From the NCBI GenBank assembly GCA_029204225.1, contig CM055092.1, positions 75,890,345 through 75,954,344 on the forward strand: a stretch of 64,000 bases of DNA. Reading direction: 5' to 3'. Positions 46,401 to 57,320 of the stretch are shown here, piece after piece. The position numbers and the translations under genes were made by a program. The first letter of the stretch is position 1, and each line of letters begins with the position of its first letter. Below the pieces are notes generated by a model. The model was not told the DNA's origin, did no database searches, and saw only the letters and a list, made by a program, of their open reading frames with translations. This DNA comes from Diphasiastrum complanatum (lineage: Eukaryota; Streptophyta; Lycopodiopsida; Lycopodiales; Lycopodiaceae).

Positions 46401-48928
46401 GAAGCCAAAAAGCACAATCATGATTAATTTCGAAAACTAAATTGAAAAAGCAAATGATTTCATGTGCAAAGGTGGACACTAAGGTGAAGTAGCTCTAAAA
46501 GGAATAAAAAAACCAAGAATTTTTCGTACATCCTGTATCAGAAGGGGAGATCAAACAACTGGCAAATCTGGGCTAAAAAGATTAAAGAATGGTGCATATG
46601 GTCACATATATTGCCAACACTTCCAGATTCTTGATTATTGTAGTAACTGAACAAACTAATTATATTTATATCTTTTCTTTTATCAAGAGTCAGTATAACT
46701 GGTCTAGACAAATTTCTCCACACTGTTTGGAGATGTTTGCATGAGTTTGAAGGAAAAACAACCCTGAGGTAATATGTGATATTCAATATACAGATCCAAA
46801 CGATAGTCTCTCTTCTAGGAGCTGCTGCGGAAAACGAGTTGAGTAACAGGTTTCCAAGATTGGCAGCTATTCATACAAACACGATTCATCTATGATATCT
46901 CACAAGGCCATATAGGTGCCCAACAAGAGATTTCTGTCACTGTGGCAAGTGCTGGGAAAAGTTGAAAGTTTGTGACAATGCTAGAAAGAGGTAAAGGAGT
47001 AGCATTGAGTACGCAAACTAATAATCAGCATATATGTCATTCTCAAAGAAGCATTAGTTGCAAAACTTTGTCCTTTGAAATATGTATCACCATAACAAGA
47101 TATCTTGGTAGCAGTCTAACCTGGAATTTGCAAAAACTCCATGTTGAACCAGCTGAGTGCAGAACACTCAGAAGGGCTAAACATGCCATGGAAATTTTAG
47201 TGCAACAGAAGCCTTCAACAAAAGACAAAATCAGCAGTAGCAAAGCCAGCATACCAACCACACAAAAGATAAGAAGCATGACTTTGACATCAATGAGCAC
47301 AAAACGATAAGTTCCCATTTCATATCAGGAGAGACTAGCATCTCTGTTACGAAGCATGGAACACACCCTACATGCCTGATCAAGTCAAGAAACAATCTTA
47401 CCAAGTAAATCCTCATAAAACCTTTCCATGAAAATCTCTTAGCACACTATACTATTTCAACAAACCCGAGCTAATGATTAGGCAGAAGAGAAGATAGCAG
47501 AAACCTCGCAACTTTCAATGGGAGAATATAATGGTCCGAAAAATATGACAAGATGTCACTTTCTGATATCTCTGCAATCAGGAACTTTGTATACCTTGGA
47601 TCTTTTTTCGTAAAAATCCGACATGAACGGCCAGTGCCCCTTACAGGAACTAATTGTTGATTGTGACATTCTGGCAACAAAGCTTGAGAGTCTAATCCCT
47701 TGTTTTCTGACAATTGATCAGAATCTCTTGCTCCATTTTTATCTCTGTCCAGTATAAGGTTATTTAGCTCCGTTTGCCTTTTCATAGGGTTTTGATCAAC
47801 CTCAGCTGAAATTGAATCATTTTGATGCCCGTTGAGGTCAAGGACGTTTGAACCTCTCTCAGACTTCAACCTCAAGTTCATGAAGCTTGCAGACTGAGAG
47901 AAACGGGCAACATTTTCCTTATCCTGATAGCTTGGCGCACCTTTTCTTGAATCAAACTCCCTGACAAAAATATCGAGCTGTGTGGAATCTAGAAGAACAC
48001 CTGCATTCTCTAGCTTTGTCAACGCTTGTTCAGCTGCAATCTGACTCAGTCTTCTTCTCGCCATCTCAGCCTTTAAGTTATGTTCTAGCTCCATAACCTA
48101 AAGTACACATTACTGCTTAATGAAGTGTCGGATCCACCTCTCCATAATCCACAAAATGTATATATAACTCAATATTCTCAAATGCGAAGTGATCAGCTCA
48201 CCATCAATAGCCGTGTCATCATGCCGCAAGTATAGCAATAGTGAAGATGTTAATCTAATCATCAAATTTAAAGGTCATGGGGATGCAGGAATTTCAAAGA
48301 ATCTGTCAGTAGAGAAAGGTACAACCAGTTTTGAACGTTGAAAAGCTGAAATAGAAAAAGCTTTCGAAAAACTGCAATGATACCTTCTTTGCTAACTGTC
48401 GAGCTTGCTGTTTTGCTGATTTAGAGATGGAACGCTCAGAGAGTAGTCTCGCTCTCAAGCACTCTATTGTCATAGCAACATTGTCCGCACCTAAGGCATT
48501 CCTGTAGACAATGCGTACATTTGGTGTACGTCAGATCCACTTGGAAGCTTTGGACACGATTATCCAACACTAGGAGTCTTAGTATCAGATATTATGATCC
48601 TCAGCCTGTCTTTCCTAACCAGAGCTAGCAATATCAGCCTTCGAGTTTACCTCTCATTGCTCTCAAGCCCTGATGAGGCCGCACTAATGGCCTTACAGTC
48701 TACCGTAGGCTGGTCCATTGAAGTTTGACACGAGCTTGAGTAACCATCGTTCTCCATAAGGGGTCCAGAAACAGCAGATCCCACATGTGGCATCGATGAA
48801 TCTTCTGAAAGCATGTCCTTTTCAAATGCTGACTGCACAGTCAGCACTTGTATAGTTTCGTCTGTCAGAAAAGTAGTAGCACTGTCTATTGCAGTTGCTG
48901 CAGTTTCCACAATTGTAGTTGTTCCCAT
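43457..48928 (-). CDS. Six-exon plant coiled-coil protein, 1108 aa, function unknown
   Basis: Coding exons on the minus strand: 48928-48651, 48501-48384, 48097-47505, 46172-45668, 45411-45271, 45148-43457. All introns are GT-AG and phases fit, giving 3327 nt. Residues about 93-165 form a conserved-looking coiled coil: GADNVAMTIECLRARLLSER, SAKQQARQLAKK, then EQALTKLENAGV. This block recalls uncharacterised plant coiled-coil proteins with an ALG-DN-AMT-E-LR-RLL-ER motif; that is memory, not a search. Exon 3 ends with GRSCRIF and KKDPRYTKF. A second helical segment is at about 435-490 (VVKEVKKLLEHTKEFNALRQ) and a third at about 955-985 (VLMALRLAKEQIRESIDQ). The rest is Ser-, Asn- and Gln-rich and probably disordered. 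No signal peptide or membrane span. The ATG at 48928 opens the frame; further 5' untranslated exons may exist to about 50.5 kb. Confidence 0.85.
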
Positions 48929-50520
48929 GTTCTTGGTTAATAGAGCTAAAAAGATCTGGTGCCTACATCATCAAAACAATAGATTACTCAATTGAAGAAT
49001 TAAAAAAGAAGCAGATAACCAATTATTTCCTTCATAAACAACATCCACAGCTGCGTAGTGAAGGGAAGCCCATTCGATTAGCGAAACAAAAACTCATCGA
49101 AACCCCTACCTAGTTACTAGACTCCTTAGGCAAGAATGATCATTGACAAACAGCATGCTGTAAAATGATGAGTCGCAGATTTTATCACTGATGCAGTCAA
49201 GTTGGCAGTGTTGCCATCGTTAACCTCTGGACTTGGATAGCAAGCCGACTTCATATGCATATGCATATTGGTAAGTCTTTTGGGACTCTTGGTGGTCAGC
49301 AATTTACTCGCTTACATTACATGTCTCTAAATCAGATCTGTGCTACAACGTCTGATTTGAGACAGAAAATAGCAATTGAATTCTGATTTTTGGGGTGCAG
49401 TTCAATGCAACGACTTCCTGACTAGACGAATGCTAGCACCTCATGATCAGGCATTAGCAGAATTTAGTCCTATTTGCAATTGGGCTTCTTATAGAGGTGG
49501 TATTTTGTAGCTAGTTGGAAAGACTCTGAGCCAACAAGACAGAGGTGCAGGTAAAGTTTACTTTGAAGAGTTTGAGAACTTCAACCCAGTTACCTGAATT
49601 AATTTGCCCTTTCAACAACACGACTCTGAATTATTGAGTAACAAACCCAGTCGGAGCAGAAACAAGCTCGAATGAGGATCTCTACTTTGATGCCAGAAAA
49701 AAGCCTTGCTACGGATTTGATGTGAAGGCTAATCTTCCGCACTGAGTAGATAATGCAGTCCGTTCCACCTAATGTAATCTATCTTCAGCTTTCAACTGAA
49801 CGGCACATCACTCTCTACAGACTAGAACAGAAGCACGTTCCCATCTCACCTTGAAAGCAACTGGTTTGGTAGAAGACGATGCTCAAATTGATGACTGAAT
49901 ATGGGCTTCTGAGCTTGACTGCGAAGCTCTGAATATGAAGCGGCTACAATGTGTAGTAAGCAAATTGCTGCGTTGCCTCTATTTACCTCACGAGCTCTAG
50001 CAGCTAGTCTCCAACGGATCAGATTGGAGTTGCTTTCAATTGCTCCAGCCTCCAACCTTCTCCGAGGAACCTTCTCCTGCTGGCCCCAGCAGCTGTTCAG
50101 CACAGTAACAAAATTCGCTGTTGTGTTACCCACTTTGTTGTGTTATCCTGACAATGGTAACTAATCAGCTGCGTAATTCTGAGCCTGCAGGTTCTTTGAG
50201 CGTTTGATCCATCATCCTAGTCTCTGCTCAGTGCTGTCTCCAGCCACAGCGAGATTACAGACTCCAGAATTCAGATTCTCGGATCCATTTCAGTGACAGT
50301 ACAGACCAACTCCTCAGGGAGCTGAAGCTGAAACACATTCGAATGGTCCCACAAACTGACAGCTGCTGCTGCATAATGATAATCATATAAGGCACATATG
50401 CGCTCAATGGGCACCAGGCTGCGACGAACAGCCTCGAGTTTCAAGAGTCGAGGCTCATAGACATCCATCTCAAGGAGCACGGGCCGTTTGGCGTTTCCCC
50501 AAATGCATCCTCAAACACAT
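48929..50520 (-). promoter_or_regulatory. Upstream region and probable 5' UTR/promoter of the coiled-coil gene
   Basis: No coding domain in any frame (49846-50133 and 50271-50480 on the minus strand are unsupported). It is more mixed in composition than the transposon-rich flanks and free of LTR signatures up to the poly(T) at 50524, so promoter and untranslated exon(s) are most likely here. No TATA box could be assigned. Confidence 0.4.
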
Positions 50521-50523
50521 GTT

Positions 50524-50950
50524 CTTTTTTTTTTTTTTTTTTAAATTGGCTGCCCGGGAACAAGTGTCCGGGCAGCCAAAACAACATCCCATAAATGTTG
50601 GTGCCCGGCAGCCAAAACAAAATCCCATAAAGATTTTTATTTGACTCCTAAGGAGAGATATATATAGGCAAACATGCCCAATATGTTCTATTGGTATGTG
50701 CCCGGGCGTGACTCCTATTGCCCGATGCCCCACCAACGTGTGTTGCCCGACGCCCTCTTGGGAATCGTTCAGCGTTGACTTGAGCTGCCAGGTGCCCACC
50801 CGGGTGCCTGGCAGCCGATGCTCATGAAAATCAGCCACGTCGTAGGTTTTTTATGGTCCCTGTCCGTCTGGGCATCGGGGCCACGTGGCGTCCAACCACT
50901 AGCCGGTGCCAAACGCCAAGCACGTATGGGCCCGTGCCTTAGAGCGTCAG
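50524..50950 (-). repeat. GC-rich segment with a poly(T) end and a 12-bp inverted repeat
   Basis: A run of about 19 T (50524-50542) is followed by TTGGCTGCCCGG (50546-50557) and its exact reverse complement (50568-50579) around a 10-base loop. A ~38-bp unit, GTGTCCGGGCAGCC then ATCCCATAAA, repeats imperfectly up to about 50635, and GCCCG motifs continue to about 50810. Poly(T) on the plus strand means poly(A) on the minus strand, as at the 3' end of a retroposed sequence. The class is not clear. Confidence 0.55.
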
Positions 50951-51203
50951 GGGCTCAGAGGAAGGAAGCCTGAAGCTCAAGGTAATACACTTATGAGTGT
51001 GCGTCATTCTACACATGATAGTCCATTTTAAGCCCAACCTTGCAATTTTTGGCCTTGTCTTGCAAAGGCAATACTATCTAGTCAAGGGAGTTTGAAAAAC
51101 AAGTTAATGTTAAAAGACAAACCTTGATGGTGGCCTTAATTCTTAGAGTTTGGACCTTGGTCAAAGGCCCCACTACCCCACATGCAAGTGTTAAGGTAAG
51201 TGA
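50951..51203. other. No supported feature
   Basis: Short non-coding stretch before a copia LTR. Confidence 0.5.
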
Positions 51204-51821
51204 TGTGAAAAATTGTCAACTAGTTTGATTGTTTATTTGGCAATTTTGAGGCGAAGATGAAATCTCAACTTAGAGATAGGTTCATATTTGTCAATAAAGG
51301 GCTAAATAGTGTTTACTATTTTTGGCAAGTAGAGATAAGTGGATGAGGTTAGATTTGGACCCATTCTAATTGGCTACTAGACGAGTATTTTTAGGTTTTT
51401 GATGAATATCTAGAAGTTTCCAATTTAGGTCAAGTTTAGGGCAAGTGGCCAAATAGAATTTTGGAAGCTATAAATAGTTGTACCTGCATAAAGAAATAAT
51501 CATCAAAGTTTCTTTCTTTGTAAAGAATTCATCTCTTGTGTTTCTATGTCCATCCCTTTCATGTTTCTCAAGTTGATTTCTAGTGTGTAGCAATTTTGTG
51601 ATTGATCTTGCTTTCACACATGTGAAGGATAATAGGTTGCTGTTCGGATAGGGATAGTACCTTACTATACTTTTACACTTACAAACAGATCCTAGTGATT
51701 TATGCAATTTTAGCATTCTAAAATTGATGGTTTCTATCTTGTAGCTAAATCTAGATGTGCATCCAAGTTTGGTCAAGATCTTAGAGATCCATTAAGTATG
51801 TTTTGGATCTGATTTTTCACA
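51204..51821 (+). repeat. Copia 5' LTR, 618 bp
   Basis: It begins TGTGAAAAATTGTCAAC, like the LTR at 25808, and ends GATCTGATTTTTCACA. TATA-like GCTATAAATAG at 51469-51479. A primer-binding site follows. Confidence 0.85.
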
Positions 51822-51833
51822 TGGTATAAGAGC
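51822..51833 (+). other. Primer-binding site with one mismatch
   Basis: TGGTATAAGAGC, differing from the canonical TGGTATCAGAGC by C to A. Confidence 0.85.
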
Positions 51834-52436
51834 AGGTTGCAGGCCAAAGTTGGTGTTTATGCCAAATCTAGAGGTGGATTTGAGGGTGCCATAAATTCTG
51901 TGTGGAATTGGAGGTGTTACTAGCTCAAATCTTGCATTTTCAAGTATAGAAAGTGGATCTTTGTGATCCAAGCATCATTTCAGGTCAAATCACTTGTAGA
52001 AGGCCGCTTTTTGAAACCGCTTATTAGAGTGTGGAGACAAGAATTGCACATGATTGTGGATGCTATATTCTTCCACATGCTACATCAAGATTCTAGCATT
52101 TACATATAGTTTTTGCTTGATTCAATATTTTGCATTGTTGGAACAACCCTAAATTTGATACGATCTCTTGATTTTAAGTTGCTGGACTTTTTCAAGAGTG
52201 TATTTCATTATTAGGTGTTGGCAAAAGTTCATCATATTGTGTTTAGATCTATTGTGATCAAGAAATCAACATTCTATGTGCTAGGATTTGCGCGAGAGAG
52301 AAAAGGAGAGGCTAGATTGTTTTCAAATCTTTGTGATTTTTTCTTGAGTTTCACTTGTTGATTTTCAAGGGAGTGCTGAGTGCATTGGAACAAGTTCAAA
52401 GAGAATATCAGACCATTGCAACATGGCAACCTCAAG
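51834..52436 (+). other. Copia leader up to the gag start
   Basis: Non-coding leader similar in length to that of the element at 13998-14527. It ends at ATGGCAACCTCAAGTAAT (52423), equivalent to the gag start; gag is replaced after about five codons by GCGACG-rich sequence. Confidence 0.65.
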
Positions 52437-52859
52437 TAATTATAGCGACGAAAGTTTGCGACGTTTAGGGTTTAGGGTTTAGGTAAAAATTCATCGTCGC
52501 TCCGCCAATTTATTAATGACAAATATTTGTTTTTTTAATTGTCGCAAAAAAATGTCTCTTTGCAATATCTTAATCATCGTTGTGCGACATAACATGTTCG
52601 ACGCTTTACGATACTTTTTTAGCGACGTTTCTCTGACGTCCAATGACAATTTATACTGAACGTCGTCGAGCGATGTTCTATAAATCCATTAAAAAAATGC
52701 GTCCCCAGAACCAATTTCTGAAAAGCGACGCTTACTAATTGTCGTGACGTGATGGACAAAGTGAGCGACGTTCTAGTGACGGTCAAGAGCGATGACTAAA
52801 CTTCTCCATGTCTTAACCATCACTGGGCGACAATATCCTTATTTCCATTTTCCTTTGGG
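52437..52859. repeat. GCGACG/CGTCGC-rich insert
   Basis: AGCGACG or its complement occurs repeatedly (about 52445, 52492, 52621, 52722, 52762) together with TGCGACG and CGTCGTCG. Such motifs fill the subterminal parts of many plant CACTA elements, but no CACTA terminus is seen. It begins inside the copia gag start and ends where a Ty3 LTR begins (52860). Confidence 0.55.
52464..52483 (+). repeat. Short telomere-type run (TTTAGGG, 2.9 units)
   Basis: Two exact TTTAGGG units and six bases of a third, opposite in strand to the array at 11402-12960. Confidence 0.9.
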
Positions 52860-53103
52860 TGTTAGTTAGATTTAGATTAATGAGTTTGCTAGTTGGGTAA
52901 GCCTTAACAACCTTTAGCTTAGTTAGATGACTTGTTAGTTGGAAATCCTTTGTGTTGTTCTTTTTGTTATGCCATCTTTCTCTTTCGTATTGTAAGTTTT
53001 ATGTAGATCTTAAAAAGTGGACAAACCGGTCTATCACTTTACTACAACCTTGACATGGATAGATCTAGAGTAGCCACCACACCAAGTAGAATTATCTCCA
53101 ACA
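52860..53103 (+). repeat. Ty3/gypsy 5' LTR, 244 bp
   Basis: TGTTAGTTAGATTTAG to ATTATCTCCAACA, followed after one base by TAGCGTCATTGTCGC (53105-53119), a decayed version of the plant Ty3 leader start TGGCGCCGTTGTCGG with changes of the G-to-A and C-to-T type. The length equals that of the LTR at 5204-5446. Confidence 0.65.
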
Positions 53104-53907
53104 TTAGCGTCATTGTCGCTTTTTAAGTTTTTCTACATAGATTATTTTGTTTCTCTTTTTTCCATTACTAACGTGCATGTGTGTATACTTGCCTACTATT
53201 CTTCTTCACACTACAACACAAGTCTTCTCTCCAAGTCCAACACAAGCTGTTGAGCAACCTATCAAGCCGGGGGAGAAGCAACAAAAGTGTCAACTTGGGC
53301 ATTTTCTCTTAAAGAAGTGACCTAAGTGACATTTTTATCATCATTCAAGGTACACCAGAGCTGTCTGCAGCTATAACAACACACTGTCTTTCAACCTATC
53401 ACCTCTACAAATTTTGACCTTGGTTAGATTCCCAGAAATCAGCTTGTCTTACTATCAAAACCCTCTATTTTCCAGCCAAATCTTCATCTTAGAATTCGCC
53501 AGCTCTACGAATTCCATATTAGAGATTTAGTCTATTTTCTATCAAATAAGCACTTTTTCCACTATTGAACTTGTTTGCAACAAAACTACCATTTCAAAAT
53601 TCGTTGACCATCCCATGAAATCGCCCACAGTCTGAAACTTTGAAATACACCCTGTGCGAATTCATCCTTCACAAAAAAAATAAAAAAAATTTATAATCAT
53701 CAGTATTTTGCCAATGAAAACTCCCTATCGAAATTCGTGGGTATTGTATTCGGCTTAATCAGCCTGTTTGCGAGTTCTTCTCCTGTCTGCGAGTTCTGTT
53801 ACTCTAGAATGTCCACCCCAAACTCACTATTCTGCAATCTTTTTACCTTTTGTGACCAAGTACTATCCTATTCATCTGTACTATTATTCTGCTCCTCATT
53901 TTGCATC
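53104..53907 (+). other. Ty3 leader
   Basis: About 0.8 kb between the primer-binding-site relic and the gag ATG; no coding content supported. Confidence 0.55.
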
Positions 53908-54954
53908 ATGTCGAGAGACTTTGCTGAATCTTCCAATCCTAATCCTCCACGCCTGGAAAGACAAATTTCACTTATTGATGCACCAAAGTACGATGGAGAA
54001 TCTGACCCAGTTAGATTTCTCCAAGACTTTAATAATGCATGCCGATTCTACGGAGACACTTTTGAAACTGAAAAGCTCATATTGTTTCCTATGGTCCTCC
54101 ATGGAACTGCCAAAGAGTGGTATCTCAATCTGGAAACTCCTGATCTCCTTTTTTGAAATACCCTCAAAGACGTTCTTATCAAGCATTTTAAACCATCCAC
54201 AGTGACTCAAAGCCCATTCATCCAAATTACCCACATCAAGATGCGTTGCGAAGAGTCCATTAGGAGCTACATTGAGCGTTTCAAACGTCTCAAAGTAGAA
54301 TGTGTCGATGAAAATATCACCGAACGTATGGCCATCAAATTGTTTTTGGTTGGACTACCTAAAAGTATCCACCGAGAACTAAAACCTGTTGATCTTTATG
54401 ATCAACCTAAGGATGTAATGACTGATGCCATTCGCGAAGAAGATGAAGGGTTTGATAAAGACTTTGATAACCGCAAAAAGAAATCCAAGAATCCCGAACG
54501 TCTTAATCATCCGAAGCTTGAGAATACCGCTCAATTTTTAGAAATTCTACATCAAATGGAAACTTGGCAGAAGGCTCAACAAACTCACATGGACAAACTA
54601 ACTGCTGATTTCCAAAGATCTATGAAAGATATTGCTAACAATTCCTTTCCAACAAGAGAAAACGTTTGGTGTCCTATCTATTCACAGAATCACACTGCTA
54701 ATGGGTACCCCCAACTGAAGACTAATTTTCCATTAGCAACTAGACCTATGTATCGGCCTTACCGCCCCTTCAATCCACAACAACCCATGCCAGGAGTGTA
54801 TCAACCACGACCAACTGCACCAAATCAGTTTCAATCACGCCAACAGTTTGTTGTCAATCAACCCATTCCACAACCAGCTATACATTTTATTGATCCAAAT
54901 TCCATAGATCTAGCAAGTCATTATGTGGAAAACACTACTCTATGTAAGTGCTAG
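53908..54954 (+). pseudogene. Ty3/gypsy gag, one internal stop, C-terminus lost at an inversion breakpoint
   Basis: From ATG 53908 (MSRDFAESSNPNPPRLE) one frame runs to 54954 with a single TGA at about 54154. Retrotransposon gag domain: YDGESDPVRFLQDFNNACRF, KLILFPMVLHGTAKEWYLNL, CEESIRSYIERFKRLKVEC, AIKLFLVGLPKSIHREL. A zinc-knuckle relic VWCPIYSQNHTANGYPQL follows (about 54666-54719), in which two of the expected Cys are Tyr. A Pro/Gln-rich tail (RPYRPFNPQQPMPGVYQPRP) leads to about 54945, after which the frame has no gag character. The matching gag C-terminus is on the minus strand at 56732-56195. Confidence 0.88.
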
Positions 54955-55600
54955 TTCTGATTTCACCAGAACTATCCACAGTTTTTATGAAGCATTCACC
55001 ATGGGGACAAACCATCATAATGTTTATCAACGGATGTCGTTGCACATTTGACCATCCATCACTTACGATGGTACATCTTGATGATCCAATGTGGTATAAA
55101 ATCAATGTCTCAACTTCTTGTTTGACATTTGCATAACATTTGTCGAGAAATTGATTTCTCATTTGATTATATGAGGGAGGGCAAAATCGAGGACCATATT
55201 CTGTGATTTTGTGTCATGCACTTTTTCATTTGTCATGACTAACCATGTACAATGACAAACCAGTGAAAAAGACAGCTTTAGCTAAAGCGAGTTGTGCATC
55301 GTCCAAAAGAGGTGCACGAAAACTCTCTTGTAAAGTTTGTTGTTTGCTTTTGTTGTTGGGAATCGAACTTGGAGATGGATGCTAAGATGATACAACCACA
55401 TCACTTCAATTACTTCCCTCGTCTAATGAGAAGGTGTTTAGAGTTGGATCTTCATCAGGATCTGTCAAGTCAACCATGTTGTGACGATGACCAGTACTAA
55501 TTACTGCTTTTTCAGTTACAATAGCTCTCAATCTCTTGGAAGCTTCTTGGGCCAAATGACTAGTACATCTCGTGATCGATGATTTGCTACTCCAAACCAT
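54945..55600 (-). pseudogene. hAT transposase N-terminal part (BED remnant and DUF659 region), inverted
   Basis: Minus strand from 55600: SSKSSITRCTSHLAQEASKR (end of a BED-type zinc finger, without its first cysteines), then LQESFRAPLLDDAQLALAKA, YGPRFCPPSYNQMRNQFLDK, and in the frame 55162-54935 RCTIVSDGWSNVQRHPLINI and CFIKTVDSSGEIRTSTYIE. This is the DUF659 segment, which contains the first catalytic Asp region of plant hAT transposases. The match stops at about 54945, where the other strand becomes Ty3 gag. At least two frame breaks are present. Confidence 0.82.
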
Positions 55601-56732
55601 GGCTCTAGTTTATGATATCAATAGATTTAACATAATGGCCTTTCTCTTGCGTGGACTGGTAAGGCTCAAACACAGAAATGGTAGTGGATGAATCATCGTC
55701 ATGGTAACATGTAGGTTTGAGTTTTCTAGATGAATCAATGATAACGGAACTATCCCTATTACCAAAAGTGACTCGCCCTTTGCTCCAGTCATGAACGACC
55801 TTTGCATTGGTGAGCCATGGTCTACCAAGTAGTAACTCATAAGAATATGAATTACTAGCAATATCGAGTACTACCAGGTCTATGCTGAATTTCAGACCTC
55901 CTAATTAAATCAGAATTTGTGAGAGGAATCTTGTAGGTTGATCGGCCATTCTAAGCTGACAAGTGGGCTTGGTGAGTTTGTCTTTCAAATTCCATTCCAA
56001 CATGAGAGATGTGGAGATGATATTGACGCCTGAGCCACCATCTAACACAGCGAATACTTCTCAAGACTGGCGATGAGTAGTTGGAATCTTGATATTGCCC
56101 CTTTCACTGAGTGGATTGGTTAGGTGTAATGGCATTTCAGGCAGCTCGTCAAGGGTGGTGGTTTCGGTGGATTGGAGTTGTTGTTTCCATTGACCTACAT
56201 GCTTCCATAAGGTGGAAGAGTGTTGGTCTGCATTTTGAATTTGCTGACATATTTGTAATGTAGCCTAATTTCTTCGGATGGTTGAGGATATACAATAGGC
56301 GTAGAACCTTCACTCGGGGGTATGGTATGCTTTTGGGTTTTGCTGGGTGCAATGGTAATGGCTTGGCGTTGGTGTTGTGCACGAATCAAGACCCATGCTG
56401 GCAGAGTTTCTACTTGCATAGAGCAGACAAGAGTAGTTGGTTTAGATCGTGAAGGACAATCCTTAACATAGTGTTCAATACCATAATTTTTACAAGCTGG
56501 TGAAAAGCAAAGTTGGACAGCGAATACTAGGATGTTTACCTGCACAGATAAAGCATCCACGTATGGCGAGAAATTGTTGCATTGCAAACACAGCTTGATT
56601 GGAATCATAGATCTGGGCATTTGGATCCATCACTTGAGTATTAGAATCATATGGATAATATATAGCTCGGGGTGCAACACACATAGCTTGAATCTTGTGT
56701 TGCACGATTGGTACAATAACAAGGATACCCAA
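55601..56732 (-). pseudogene. Ty3/gypsy gag C-terminus and protease, inverted
   Basis: Minus strand: YYPYDSNTQVMDPNAQIYDS and GCFICAGKHPSIRCP (a C-x2-C-x3-H-x4-C knuckle) in the frame 56732-56490, then NYGIEHYVKDCPSRSK (second knuckle) in the frame 56620-56195. Around 56040 the minus strand reads VFAVLDGGSGVNI, a retropepsin active site with DGGS, and further on LLGRPWLTNAKVVHDW (about 55830-55785), the usual protease C-terminal region. Several frameshifts separate these. It belongs to the same element as the plus-strand gag at 53908. Confidence 0.8.
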
Positions 56733-57320
56733 TGGTTAAAAACCATTATAGACAATTGTCAAAAAATTGTCAAGTTTGTAATGAAATGTCAAAGAGTTCT
56801 TGACATTTTCGTCAAACATCGTATGCATGCTGAAACTACCCGCCCAAACGAGATTTTGCACACACTTTTACACACTTGAATCACTACTCCGAAATAAAAA
56901 TGAAATCATAGAGACATGGTGAATCATCTAAAAGAATTCATGGTGAATCATGGTGAATCTTTAGGGGATATTGAGGAATTCTATGACATGGTGAATTCTT
57001 TTTCTAGCAACGAGGACACTACAGCGGAAGCAGTTAGGGAACTTACACAATACAACGAGAAGGAAGGTATTTTTAGTTCTTCTTTTGTGCATAATCTGTC
57101 AAGGACTACGCCAGCTTGGAAATGGTGGATGTTGAATGGGAAACATACTCTTGTACTCAGGTCGATCGCTATGAAGATACTAGCACAATGTGCAGCGAAC
57201 TCCAGTTTAGAAAGGAAAACCAATGACGACTATAATGATAATTTGGCACACAAATCTAATTATTTCGGCTCACAAATCTATCTCACACGTCCAAGGCCAG
57301 ATATTGACATATGGCAATAA
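56676..57320 (+). pseudogene. hAT transposase C-terminal part with dimerisation region
   Basis: Plus strand: CNTHSLNLVLHDWYN (the CAAHCLNL-type motif of plant hAT), DTQWLKTIIDNCQKIVKFVM, a stop and short gap, then the frame 56916-57320 with EFYDMVNSFSSNEDTTAEAV and the C-terminal hAT dimerisation signature TPAWKWWMLNGKHTLVLRSI, AMKILAQCAANSSLERK. The final part (DNLAHKSNYFGSQIYL) is not diagnostic. The front half of the same protein lies inverted at 55600-54945. Confidence 0.85.

Noticed and set aside
50271-50838. Minus-strand frames of 69 and 122 aa upstream of the coiled-coil gene
   Set aside because: One reads through the poly(A) run and GC-rich repeat; the other has no domain or splice connection that I can support.
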